Under the pieces are notes generated by a model, which was not told the origin of the DNA, did no database searches, and was given only the letters and a program-made list of their open reading frames with translations. Below, in pieces: positions 25,762-38,566 of a stretch of DNA of 64,000 bases. The position numbers were made by a program, and so were the translations under genes. Location: NCBI GenBank assembly GCA_013365365.1, contig JABVXU010000157.1:47991-111990 (forward strand). Reading direction: 5' to 3'. The DNA comes from Cruorifilaria tuberocauda (taxonomy: Eukaryota > Nematoda > Chromadorea > Rhabditida > Onchocercidae). Each line of letters opens with the position of its first letter. Within the stretch, counting starts at the first letter, position 1.

Positions 25762-28407
25762 ATGACTTTTCGAAATTTCTTTTTCAGAAACTTTGTAAAG
25801 GTTTTTGCTTCATTCCGTTCCGGGCGTTACTTTTGTATGAATGTACCGGAGGAAGTAGTAAAAATGAATGATGAATTCAATATTATTTCAAAATCTTATG
25901 GCATACAAAATATAGCACCCGGTGTCCACCGTATTTTGCTCATTCACCCACGGTTACGACGAGGACGTTTTTTCGATTTAAATCCTGTAAAAACTAAGTT
26001 ACAATTAGAAGAAGCAGTTGCACTGGTCAATACTTTGCCAAATTTCAAAGTTATAGAGTAAGTTTCCGTTCCGGTATTTTTTGGCAGTAATAAACTTAAA
26101 AAAGTTCCTCCCGAAAATCTTTAGGTATGTTTAACAAGTCTAAGTCGGATGCTTTTTTTTTTGGATTTAGTTTATTAGATAGGGTATTTTCGAAGTATTC
26201 ATACGTTGAATGCGGCAAGTTTTTTGGTTTTATGATTTTAAAATTGATTTCTAGTAAGGCTAACAGTCATTTAATTTCCTTTCAATAGGGTCATCGAAAT
26301 AGTTCAACAATTTATAAACTGAATGAATCGAATGGTCTGATTTATATTTGAACTTCTGTCTTTGCAGAACAACTGCAGTAAGCACCGATCGCTCTACTAA
26401 GAAGAAGCGTCTTTGGGGTATGGGACGTATTGAACGGATAATTGCTCTCCAAGAAAAAATCTCGGCTACAGCACTGATGATTGATGTTGACATTTTATCG
26501 CCACAGCAACAGGTTTTTTTTCCTTCAACTATAGGTATAATTTTACACAAAGCACAATAATTTTGTTCACGATGGTTGGGATTACAACAGATGGTCTTTA
26601 AATTTGAAATGAAAGATTGAAATTTAATATTCCCAAAATTCAAATGAAATCTAATGAGAAATAATTATGTTTAGGCTGAATTAACAACTATTTTCCGTGT
26701 TCCTGTATATGATCGTTATAATATAGTATTGCTGATTTTTAAAATGTTCGCTAAAACAAAGGAAGCGAAACTACAAATTCAGCTTGCAGAAATCCCTTAC
26801 ATAAGGCTATTTTCTATATCTTTCTTTTTCTTTATTGAATTTCAAGTTTCAGTTATAATGTTCTTCATCATGATTTAAAAAAAAATTTTTCATTTTTCCT
26901 TCTACAGGCAACGATTATTATCTACATATGAATTACATGTGAATCCATCTATTTTCCATCTTGACACATCTGAAAAATCGAAGTAAGCTTTAACTTTTTT
27001 AAATTCGAAATATTTTTTGATTATTAAGAGGATTGTTTTCCTTATCTAAGACAAAACGAATCTCAATGAATGAGTTTTTAGAGCTGACAAATTAGAAATT
27101 TTACGATTTCGCGAGCAGCATTTGCAAAAATGTTTAAAAGCTGCAGTAGAAGAGAAAGTTAATTTGCGAATTGGTGAAGCTAAGAAAAACATAAGAACAG
27201 TGGTTGCTGTAGTTGGATATACGAATGCTGGCAAAAGTTCGTTGATTAAGAGGTTGTTTGCAATTTGTTTTTCATTTCCGATGAAAAACGGAATCGATGA
27301 GTACGAAATTATTTCTGAGAAGTAGCATTTTAAAAACATTTGAAATGTATAGCAAATTCTTGCATCATTTATTCTTCATATATCCATTTTCTTGATTTCA
27401 TTTCATTTGGCTCTTTATAGGTTGACAAAACGCAATTTATATGTTAAAGATCGTTTATTCGCAACATTAGATACATCACTACATGTATTTCGGTTACCGT
27501 CCGGTTTACCTATACTTTTTGCGGATACGATTGGATTTATATCGAATCTACCTACCAATTTGCTGGCATCCTTTCAAGCTACACTGAATCATGTTGCGAA
27601 TGCAGTTAGTTAGCTTAAAAAAAATTCATTCAAATCCTTCAAAAATAGAGATATACATCTTTTTTATAACATAAGTAAATTATACTGAATGAGATATTCG
27701 TTTTTTCAGCTGGATTAATTTGAAATTCGGAAAAATATTTTAGGATTTATTATTACATGTGGAGGATGTTTCGAATCCGGATTATCTTGCACAGCGTAAT
27801 GTCGTAATGAAAACATTATCAGCATTAAAAGTTAAGACAGAATTGTTAAACTCAATGATTCGGGTTGGAAACAAAATTGATAAATTGAGTCAATTACCTC
27901 CTGATGAAGCTAACACATACTTTGTATCTTGTGCTGATGGTCGTGGATTTATTGAGTTGCTGACTGCTATCGACAAGGTATTTCTAAAGGGCAGATTTTA
28001 TTTTGCGTCTTTTTTGTCTTATGCTTATTATACTTATATGATCTCTGTAATATTTTTATGTCTTTCAGCTGCCTGTAGCTCTCTATTTTAATGCAATGCA
28101 CTGAGAACTGTTTACTGGAATTCTACTGCAAAACATCTAATAAAAAATATGCCCAATCTTTCCTTTTCCTTCTAATTCGAATTTACAATCCAAAACATTG
28201 CAGAAAGCGTTGGCAATAAAAGGCTTGACAGTTCGCCGATTGAAATTGCGTCCACATTCAGAAGCACTTTCGTATTTGTGCAAATATTCTTTTATTGTTA
28301 GTCAGCCGATTCCATCAGAAGATAATGATTATTTATTATGTAATGTTATTATGGATGATAATGAATTTAGCAAATTCATGGCCAATTTTCGGTTCTCGAA
28401 AACTTGA
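25762..28407 (+). CDS. gtpbp6: HflX-family GTPase, mitochondrial GTPBP6 type
   Basis: Eight exons: 25762-26057, 26368-26512, 26675-26805, 26908-26982, 27082-27252, 27421-27604, 27744-27977, 28204-28407; 479 residues, close to human GTPBP6. GTPBP6 is a mitochondrial GTPase that splits or recycles ribosomes. The N-terminus (MTFRNFFFRNFVKVFASFR) is basic and aromatic without acids, as in a mitochondrial targeting peptide. The HflX nucleotide-binding region contains RLLSTYELHVNPS and an arginine/lysine-rich helix, then GTPase motifs G1 GYTNAGKS (261-268), G2 at Thr288 (LFATLDTS), G3 DTIG (308-311), G4 NKID (377-380) and G5 VSCADG (395-400). The intron after 26805 starts with GC (AAG|GCTATT): only this donor restores the frame to IPYI-R-QRLL. 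A GTTTTAG acceptor ends 4 bases before the ATG, suggesting trans-splicing. Confidence 0.95.
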
Positions 28408-28958
28408 CGTTACTAATTAAGTAATTTGTGGAAAACTTTATGATTACTTAGTTGGATTTTGAAATCGAAAATTCCTAATAAAAGTTCGAATTCGTTTTTC
28501 AAAACAGATAATTACAAACAAAAGATTTCCTTTAAATTGCTTATGAAATAATGGAAAGGCAAAAGAACGGGAGGAAATTATTTCACTGTTTACTTCATTT
28601 GTTCTCAGTGAGAAAATGCTTGTAATCATATTACTTCGAAGACTCATATCATTTCAAACTATTATACTTATATGCCGATTTTCAAGTTTTATAAATTTTT
28701 ATTCATACCTCGTGTACTTTTGATACTTACCAATCGTACTTCAAATTTCATACTTCAGGATGTTAATAATTTGATATTTCTCAAAAAAATTACTATACAT
28801 CATCCTTGAGTTCTGCTCTCGTCATTTAATTCTTTTGAAGGAGTGCAAACTTGTTGGATTTTCAAATTTAATTAGGTTATTATAGTCCATTAATTTGCAT
28901 TTGTTACTTTGATCCTCCGTTTGTATTTGTTTTTCGCGCTTTGAAGATGTCTTTTTAG
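28408..28958. other. Short same-strand gap GTPBP6 to CZIB
   Basis: 551 bases holding the GTPBP6 3' UTR (AATAAA at 28477-28482) and ending in CTTTTTAG at 28951-28958, the probable trans-splice acceptor of the CZIB mRNA. Wider than a classical nematode operon gap. No other gene seen. Confidence 0.5.
28477..28482 (+). terminator. Likely poly(A) signal of GTPBP6
   Basis: AATAAA 70 bases after the stop codon of the GTPase gene, on the same strand. Confidence 0.5.
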
Positions 28959-28990
28959 GAAAATCTGCTTGTGAACTGTGGATTGCCACT

Positions 28991-30953
28991 ATGGTAAGTT
29001 CTTTTTTTCTAAGACTATTTTGAAGATTATTTAAAAGAATCACTTGATTATGATTTATTTGAATTATCGGACAGACATAATATATCTTCGAAGAACTGTA
29101 AATAAATTTGATTTATTTTCATTTAAGTTTTTTGTTTCTCAATAGTTTTCGAAATAAGTTTACTTCAGAAAATCAAAAGTTTTTACAGCCTATTATTGCA
29201 CTACAGTTGAAAGCCAATATGGTGAATGTAACTTCACTGGAACCAATGGATGATTGGACCAAATTTCGATGGCATTTAAAGGCTTTATGGCATTTTTTTT
29301 TCATTTACTATTCCAAAAAGTTGTAGGCTAATCTTGCAGGGATCTTTGTTCTGTATCTTAATTTTTCTGTTTTTAAAGTGAAATTTTATTACGAATCACA
29401 TATTATGTGAAACAGATTATGTATAAACGTAAATATTGCCATCATGAATTTGTAATCCCAGGTTCTACTTCAACTCATTTTCCATCATTCTTCGTCTTTC
29501 CAAAGACAGAATTTTAACCGAATCAAAATAGAAAATATATTTTTTTGTTGACTCCAGAAATTCTTGTTAACATTTATTTGACTAAATTTATATATCAAGA
29601 ATAATTATAAAAATTACAGTTAAAATGTACAAACTGTGGTGAAGAACCGGAGCATTGGCAATATGTTATTGCAGAAGTAAGTTATTCAGTACCTTATTCA
29701 GAAATAAGTTGCTGCAAGATTATGATTCTAACTGTGGAGTGCGTAATAATCAATGCAAGGTTTAAAACAAGTCATGCAAAAGAAAGAAAGAAGCGAGAAA
29801 ACGATATCCAATAGTACTAATTAGTATATTCTTTTTGTTATTTAAACTAGAAAATTTTCACAGGAGAAATTCAACATACCAGGAAGCAGAGGAACTGCAA
29901 ATATATTAGGAAAGTGCAAACTATGTACTAGAATTAATTCGCTCGGTAGGTAACTTTTGAAGATAATTTGATGAAGATTAAAAGAATTAATATCCGAAAA
30001 TTCGCTAAGTTATATCTTTCTTGATCCATGCCAGCCTTTAAAATTCGCATTTTAATTTTCAGAGTATTTTTTTTACGTTGATGTATTCATTTCATATTTC
30101 TATATATGATTTTTTGTATATTTTGTTGTTTTTATAGAAATTATAAAAGATTCATTCCGACCTTATAAGGGGGACAATGACTACGACGAAGTGATTAGAT
30201 TTGATTGTCGTGGTCTGGAACCGGTCGACTTCGATCCACGAGTTTTTTTTCCTTTCTGTTGATTTAATAATTTCGATTTTAAATTAGTTTTGAAATTCAT
30301 ATTTACTTGGAAAATAATAAGAGAAATAGATAATAACTTGTTGTTAACATTATGAAAAAAGTGATAAGGATCATCATTATTAAAGTCCAAGTGTTGCTTG
30401 ACACAGTAGATCTTTTGAATTAATTTCTCGGAACTTACTGCTGCTATATATGCTATTTAGCGATGTTTTTCACATAAATCGTAATTTCAGTCGGGATGGC
30501 GAGCTATTGGAACAGAATCAGCAACTATTTTTGAAAATATTGATCTTACTGAAAAGGTTTTCGTACACTTCTTAAATTATGTTAATTTATCTTTGAATAT
30601 TTTTTTAAGTGAACTTTACTAACTGATGATATTTTAAATTATCATGATATGTTTTGATAATCAAGCTTGTTTTATCTGTAATCGTATTACAACCCATTCT
30701 TCTTTTGTTTATTTTTTAAATTCATTACTTAGCGATTGAACAAATAAAGTAATCATTGATAGCATATCAATTGTAGATACGTGATACCTGCTAATGTAAT
30801 GAGGTACATGTGACTTATCAGTGACTAATGAAGTAATAATGTAATTACTAATACTTTCAAATCAAGGAATGGGTCGATTACGATGAGAAGGCAGCTCAAC
30901 CAACGGAAATTAATGAAATTCATTACCGGTTTGTGCCTTGCCGAAAACAATAA
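28991..30953 (+). CDS. czib: CxxC-motif zinc-binding protein CZIB (UPF0587)
   Basis: Seven exons: 28991-28993 (only the ATG), 29189-29281, 29620-29676, 29864-29945, 30138-30241, 30491-30556, 30867-30953. They give 163 residues against 160 in the human protein (C1orf123). CZIB is a conserved small beta-rich eukaryotic zinc protein whose exact role is unsettled. Matching landmarks: IALQLKA at the start, LKCTNCGE (Cys35, Cys38), SRGTANILGKCKLC (Cys69, Cys72), the conserved CRGLEPVDF, and EWVDYDEKA near the C-terminus. The two CxxC pairs are the zinc ligands. The intron after 29281 begins with GC (AAG|GCTTTA); only this junction gives WHLK-LKCTNC as in homologues. The last acceptor (ATCAAG, 30861-30866) is also poor, but the phase and the homology fix it. 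Confidence 0.94.
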
Positions 30954-33900
30954 AGTGACATTTTTGTCCTTCAGTATCTTTTTATATAAATTTTTTTTAT
31001 TTTTTATAATCTACAATAATAATGCAATGTTGATAATTAACTTGGAAATATTTCTATCTGATACAAAGAAAAGAAGAAAAAACTTTAATTGGAAAGTGTT
31101 ATCGTATTGTGAAATTTTCTGAATGTATTTTTTGAATTATTTCTTTTTTGTTTTTATTCCAAGCAACTTGCATTATTGTATTTTCAAGCATACATATTAG
31201 TTTTCTCGCCATTTTCTACATTCTGATGATGTTAAATATTCCAAAAATTTTAGCTCACAGTTTACGGGCTAAAAAATTCAATTTAAAGCTTCTTGATAAT
31301 AGGTTTTATTGATTCTCTATTAATCATTCACTTATCTAATTACAGTCTTCTTTTTTAATAAAATTTCAGCGAAAAATGCATTTATTAAATCAAATTAAGG
31401 AATTATAATCATCAATAAAAGAATGCTTAATATAGTAAATTGGAAGAAATTTTATTTGATAAGTTGACAGGCAATTCATTATGCATTCATCGAATTTTTC
31501 TTTGACAACAATTTTTTAATGATTTGTATAAAACATAAACCAGAAAGGAATATGCTGTTAGTTTATTAAAATTAGCATATTTATTGCTATTAAATGTCAA
31601 TTTTTTTAGCAACTTCAGTGCTGAAAGTGTTATAATTTGATTGATTATCGACTGACATATTAAAATGAAAAAGAATTTTTTGTTTACCATTTTTAATATG
31701 GTTTATTGGATCAAAAAAGAGAAAAACTGTTTTCGAATTCAATGAGTTTTTCTCATCCTTTTTTAGTACCATTTGAACTTCATAAAATCTGACCATTTTA
31801 TAATAGGCTACTAAAATTGGAAATATTTAATAAAAATATTATTAATGTTTCATAGTTTTATTGGATAGTTTCAAGATAATTTTGTTTTGCGTAGGTGAAT
31901 TAAATTAAATTAAATAATTTCAAATCTATTATTTCCTCAGTGTTAATTTTCATCTGATTCCATTATTAATTTTTTTTCCTCTTTATGATCATCAAAATTG
32001 AATATGTTAATAATTAGAGATGTATATATGAATTAAAAGAGTTGATTATAAAAGAAGAAATTGAAGAAGCTTGAAAGTGATGAGTGATTGCTTTTCCTTA
32101 CTATTATTTATTCGCCTCATTAGATTATTTAATTATTGATAAGGATGTTATGATGGAAGCCCTCAAATGTTCAGAAAAAATAGCATTCACTGTTATTTTC
32201 GCTTCTCTTCTTCCTATTACCACTATCTATGTTATTTTTGTAAACAATGATTATTGTCAACAATTTTATCCATCAACTACAATCATGTAATTGATGTGAA
32301 CTATAAAATTTTATTCAAAAAAAATCACATATAATTTCAAGGATTTATTTTGAACTTTAATAAAGATAAAATTTGAAAGAGAAAACAAAAATGAAAAAGT
32401 CAAACAATATAGAAGCAATTAAATTATGCGTTCATAATACGCTCACACAATACTATCGTAAATTATAGTTATATTTAATTTTACTGCAAAAAATTCTCCC
32501 TTTCCTCTCCTCTCCTATTTCATTTATCCACCATCATCATATAATGCTGTGTTGTTAATTCGGGAAGAGGTGGATATTGATGGAGAATTCTGTAATTACG
32601 TCTAATTTGAGTACCATCTAAATGTAGGAGATCAAGTGAAGATGTCAAGGCTGGTTAGATCCATTCGACATCATTTATCCGTTCATTCATTCATTCATTC
32701 ATTCATTCATCCATTCATTCATTCGTTCATTCTCACACCATTATCGTCCTATTTCTCGGATAACGGTCCGTGAGTTTAAGGAAGGGAAAGGAAAAATTAT
32801 TTAAATGAGCAGTGAATACAGTTAATTGACTATTTTTGTATTTTATTGTATGTCTAAGAAATATCAATTTGTTTAAGATATTTGAGCGGTATTATTAATT
32901 TAATATGTCTATCAGTTTATTGAGTATCATATTCCTCGATAACGGTAGGAAAATTTGATGGTGAGGAAAAGGAATTAAATTAGCATAGTTATGAATTACT
33001 TTCAGTTAGCTTAATAATGAATGAGAGATATTAGCTAATATAAATATTAAAATAAGAATTGCAATTAATGTTCCGATTAATCATATCTTTAGTTTTGTTT
33101 GTTCAAAAATTTACAACTGCTGAAGTTGTACTATTTCTATGGGAAATTTCACAATTATAATTCTTTTATATATTATTTTATTATCAAATATCACTTAATA
33201 AATAATCGTAATTAAACATGTCATAGTCGTAATTAGACATGTAAAAATCATAATTTTTAATAATGTTTGAAAGAATAATTGCAATAATTGCATAACTGAT
33301 TGCAAATTAAGGTAAATGTTAATAAGATTTTCTTCCTTTATTTACAGCAAATACTTAAAATTTAGCTATTTATTCAAGTTAAAAATAATTTCATAACTAA
33401 TTTCAATTTCGAAATTTATTATTAATTCCCTAAACAAAAAAGGAAAAAGATATAAAGGAACAATCTATTTATTTCTTCGATGGTAGCAATACATTCATTG
33501 CATTTTATAATATAAGTAATAGCAAAGTTCTCGATTTGAGTAATTTCAAAATCAAATTTGATTTAGTAGAATCATAATCAGCAATTACCCTTCCTTCTTT
33601 TTTAGTCTTTTCGATTAAATAAGCAGTGATTAATTCACATTAATTGAAAGGTTAATAAGTATCATTGAATTTATTGAAGTCTGAAAAATTCAACAAGATA
33701 TACATTTCAAGAATTGCAAAAAAAAAACAAAGAAAAATCAACATTTCAAGAAAATTCCAATGATATTTATTTGTTCTAAATTGAAATATTGAAAAAAAAT
33801 TTTTCCTGAAATATTTTATCATAAAATTCCTAACTGTAACTGTAAACTTGTAATAAAGGTACAAATTAATTGTAAAAATTATTTTTAATTTCATAACTAT

Positions 33901-34886
33901 CATTAATTCCCTAAAATAAAACGACAATTAAATTTTTTTAGCCAATTGCAGTAAATTAAGGTTATTCAAGATATCCACGTAGGAATGACGATGATTATAG
34001 TCTTGGTCACAAGAGGTCAAGTAAATTATATTCAGTGAAAATAATATGAAAGGAGCAGGTGTTTAATCGTCAAATGTTAACTACATTACTCCTATTACTG
34101 CTATTACCATTTCGAAACTATCACCAATGTTACAATTTTTTTCCTTTCTTTCCATTCTTTGGCTATAATAGAATTATTAGCTATGTTGTTAAATAATTAG
34201 TTATCAATTCAAAACGAATATGTAATAGTAATAGGAGTGTTTCAACTAATTAGTATTCGATTAATGGTACATAATTGACTAGATGATACTCAGCACTAAT
34301 GACTTTATTACTCAAAATACATCACTGTTAATATGATAGTTGAAAATTCTGACATAAAAAAAATGGTATTTGTTTACAAATAAATGCTATAGGCAAAAAG
34401 AAAAAATGAGAAAACAATATAAAGTGAAAAATGAAAAAACAATAAAAAGCTATCAGAAATAATTTCATAATTGTTCAAAATTTGATAAGTCTCAACACAA
34501 GCATCCTAAAATTATTGCAAATAATATTATCCTGAATAATATAGTGTTAAAAATTACTGTATGATTACTGTATGAGAGTTATTTGAAAAATATCATTTAT
34601 TTGTTGCAAGGAAAAATAATTGAAATAAAATGAAAGAGCTAATTGCTGGGCGAGAGATCGTAATAAGCTCAACAATGAGTTATTATTAGATTAGATAATA
34701 AATTTAAATAATTCAAAGAGAAATAGAGTTCAACAAATGAGGTAGAAGATTTCAAACAAAATTTAGCACAGAAGAAGGTTGACCTTTCGCACGGATGATA
34801 CTTCAATTTATCACTGGTTCCACTCGTACAGTCTTTTTCATTGGCAATTACCCGAAAATTCCGCAAAATTTAATACTATCCTTCAG
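30954..34886. other. Intergenic, no gene recognised
   Basis: About 3.9 kb between the convergent CZIB and EGL-46 genes. Very AT-rich with an ATTC repeat at 32681-32733. No exon or RNA gene supported. Confidence 0.5.
32681..32733 (+). repeat. (ATTC)n microsatellite
   Basis: About a dozen tetranucleotide units TTCA/ATTC with two single-base interruptions (ATCC and GTTC units). Confidence 0.9.
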
Positions 34887-37800
34887 TTATATGCAAATTT
34901 TACGGTGTTCTGTTTTAGATTTTAATTTTGATGGAACGTTATGTTGCAATAAACTTAAGAGATGATTTTGAGCTTGACTAGAATTATCGGAGGGAACGGT
35001 TGAGCAATGTGCGGAATGTAATTTGAAAGCTTTTTTGGTATCAAATGTTGCGGAACAGGTCGTACATACGAAATTATTTACGGAGACGGAAACGGAAGAT
35101 GATGACGATGTAGACGCAGCAGCCATCGAATCATTTCCACGTGGTTTATGCCAACGGCGATGTGATGCTAAATTTGCCGGACAACTGAATACCTAAAATG
35201 AACTAAGAAATTTAGAAAATGATTACTGTATTATTAAGAATGCTAAGAGACAGGGAAAGAGAGAGAGAGAAAGAGAGAGCAAGAGAGAAAATAATAAAAG
35301 GGTTTTGGCAATAAAATATAATTATCACTTGTTATTCATATCCAAGCTATGCTGTTAATCTATTTAGGATGAGTTTTTAGCTAAGTGATTTTATAATCAA
35401 ATAATTTTAAACAGTACAAATTTACCGTACACCGTACAAATTTATTATATATTTAATTTATTTTTTGTCAATAAATATATTTATATAAATAACTTAAAAA
35501 ACTTGCCAACTATTTTTAATATTTAACAAAATCCTACTTTAATTTTCAACAAAATTTTTGCAAAAACTTCAAATATATGATAATTTGCCTATAATTCTGA
35601 AAACTTGAATTGAAATAAACAATATATTAATCAAATAAAAACATCAAAATTCAAGAAGAAGCAGGGATAATATGCTAAAAATATAATCGAGACAAAAAAA
35701 TTAAAGACATAAAGTTTAAATTAATCAACATCGTTCGATAATTTTATTTCTGAATATTAAATTTATAATATGATTTGCTAACATTTCTATACGTATATTT
35801 AGAATTTATCAGATTAACGTAAACTATAATTGCGTATGCATCAAAGATTTATTAGACAACGGGTGGTACATGATAGAAATGATAATGGTACTTCAAGAAT
35901 TACATGATAAACAGGATGAGAGGAAAAAAAAACAAATATCATCAGTAGGTGGTGGGGTCAAGAAGTGTCATTTTGACGTATCCTTCTTCATTTCTTCAAA
36001 AGAAAAATTAACCTATCTCACATTTTTTTAATAGAAATCAAGAAAGCATTAATCGACAATTTTCACTTTTGCAATTGCTTACCGAAATATCTTCTTCCCT
36101 GAGCTATCAACCCTGAACTATCGCGATAGACAGGAGACAAAAAAAAATACCATCGATTCCCGCATGCACCTGCCACTTAATTATGGATTTTAGATGTGAT
36201 GGGAAGAAGGAAGCAAACGGTCAAATGCTAGACGATTGTTGTTAGTTTGAGGATAGGCTATATTTGGCTATTTATTATCAGTTAACTACGCCTATCAAGA
36301 AGAAAAAAGTGATTTATTTGAGTTTGAAAGAAAGAATTTCCATGTTACCATTTCATCGCATACATTGTAATTTCAAATAATTCTTTTTTTTGATTTCTGT
36401 TAAAACGAAAAAAAAATTTTATCAATAAAATTTCAAATGAAAAAAAAACTGCAAAATGAAGATAACTTTTCGGTATAATTTGAAAGGTAAAAAAAGTTCA
36501 AGCAGTTACCTGTGATACATCATCAAACATAATAATCTAATATCAATGTTTTATTTAAAAAAAAAAACTCAATCTCACATAATAACGTATAGTTACGATA
36601 TGATCAATAACATAAACCTGATTTTAATGATAAAATGATAACCTTATCACATTCCGGACAACGATATTCTTCATGAATAATTCGTGGACATCGATGTTGT
36701 GCCAACCGAAATACATCATCATATCGAACCTAATAAAATCTAGATTGTTTATATTAATTATTATTTACATTTAGCATGTTTAAAAACTAAGAAAGAAGAT
36801 ATTGCTAAACTTTTGCATTTTATTCGAATGATAGTTTGATAACTTTTTTCCAGAATAAATTCTTAAACACTCATATTAATTTTAAAGTCTAATAGTATGA
36901 TATGAGGAAAGAAAGGAAAAACGAGTGAGCTATTTAAAATGAATAGATGAATGAACTTCAATAAAAATAAAATAAAGGTAATTAGCGATAATTGATTAAT
37001 AAATTATGATTAATAAATGTAACCTTATATTGTAAATTAAATCTGAAATACTTATTAGAATGAATACTTTGCATAAAGCACATATGCAATCGCCAATTAC
37101 ATTCGTAATTTGCTCAATTTTACGTCGACTTTCCTCGGAAACGTTGACGAAAACAGCGGTCTCGTCCAAATCCGCAGCTGCTTGCAACTCATCAGCTGGC
37201 GGTAATGACGATGCTTCCTGTAGCTTACAGTCTTTTTTAACTTCATAATTAATGGAATTTTTGAAGGATCGAAATCATTTCTGTTATATATTTTGAGCAT
37301 ACTAACAAAAAAAGCATCAAACAGTAATGAATAATTATTCCAAATTGATGTAAATCACAATTCTCTCTTTTTGATACGATAATCTACTTTAATTTTTCTT
37401 TTTTTTGCTTTTCATAAATTACTTAATCTTTTAGTAAGAATATTTACTTTTAATTTCTGAGTTCTTTGCATGAAACTTTTCAAGTATTATTGATTCTATC
37501 CTGTACCACTTCATCATAGGTAACTTGAGTTATTTTATTGAATTGATTCACTGCCTTTCTTTATCTTAGTAATTTTTTTATCTCTTTAAACAGTTTGATA
37601 TTGTTATTGGTAGTAATTGACGTACTTTTATGAACATTCCCGATACAGGCGAACTTGTTTCTGAATCATCCGCTAAACGACGTGCTATTTTAGATCGCTT
37701 CGATGATAGATCATCGGAGCAGCGTGATGCAAGCCGTCTGCGCTCACGTACTGGTATCACGGAACTATTCGTTGATGTTTCAACTGGTGATGTCACCTAT

Positions 37801-38566
37801 CATTTTATTCATTTGCACTTTCATACTCGCAATTTTTAAAGTAAATATTATAAAAATACAGCTATCAATACATTCTTTTTAACCTTTGATGCTTGAAATT
37901 GAAACAAATTCGTCAATTATTAGCTTTGCCGAATTTAATTTAAGAAACGAAAATACGAGGATTGAATTTATTTTCATTTTCTAATTACTAAAATCACTTA
38001 ATTACCTCATCATTACTTTGATCTTAGGACCAATGCTGACAGGGATTTATAGAAGAGACGACTAGGAAAATATTTTAGTGGAAAATTTTGAACTTTTAAT
38101 TTAAATTCTAATTTTAAATTAAATGAACTTAACATTAATTGCAAATTTTTAATTATTAGAATAACGATGAGAATCATGTATGAACTGTTAGATGTTTAGA
38201 GTGAAGAGTTCAAAATATTACTAATAGTGTTCGTCCTATCACTGATATGGTAATTTATCATTTACTTTATAATACCTTATTCAAATTTCTATTCATAGCT
38301 AATCCCATTGTGGCCATTTGATTCAGGAATGAATTCAATAGGCCTGGTTGACAAAGCATTTGTAGTTGCATCAGTTGCAACGTTGTCGCATAATCGATCA
38401 TTGGACTTGTTAGACTATTAGCGGTAAGATGAAGGCCTTGCATTCCTCCAGTCACCTTTGGTATCGTTATTGCCGGCGTATTCCGTTCATTTGTGGCATC
38501 CGGACGTGTTTCCGAAGATGGCCTAAGGCCCAAAATACGTTGCACCAGGAAATCACTCATAGACAT
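34887..38566 (-). CDS. egl-46: EGL-46/INSM1 zinc-finger transcription factor
   Basis: Five exons: 38276-38566, 37626-37796, 37068-37217, 36643-36729, 34887-35192; 334 residues. EGL-46/INSM proteins are nuclear repressors that drive terminal divisions and differentiation of neurons and neuroendocrine cells. The diagnostic block is [20 protein letters not shown] (finger 1, Cys200, Cys203, His216, Cys218) directly followed by [15 protein letters not shown] and [18 protein letters not shown] (finger 2, Cys228, Cys231, His244, His248), nearly as in vertebrate INSM1. A third finger is at VCTTCSATF...LHSAHC (Cys276, Cys279, His292). The N-terminus [10 protein letters not shown] recalls the SNAG-type FLVKR start. 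A basic stretch RERRRLASR and SKRSKIARR (about 113-132) could be a nuclear localisation signal. The start of exon 3 (TACAG acceptor at 37218-37219) is the least certain junction. The 1.45-kb intron 35193-36642 is the longest and splits finger 2. Confidence 0.93.
35246..35290 (+). repeat. GA-rich microsatellite in an egl-46 intron
   Basis: Interrupted GA/GAAA run just upstream, in gene orientation, of the last coding exon, so the transcript carries a CT-rich tract near the acceptor side of the intron. Confidence 0.75.

Noticed and set aside
26801..26870. Extended GTPBP6 exon ending at a GT donor further right
   Set aside because: The frame continues, but no GT donor there gives the phase needed by the next exon, and the added residues break the HflX match.
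33207..33243. Two adjacent copies of CGTAATTA-GACATGT as a CRISPR-like or operator repeat
   Set aside because: Just a short direct repeat in AT-rich DNA; no array, and CRISPR is not expected in a nuclear genome.
37060..37248. Plus-strand frame opposite egl-46 exon 3
   Set aside because: The minus-strand zinc-finger exon explains the sequence.
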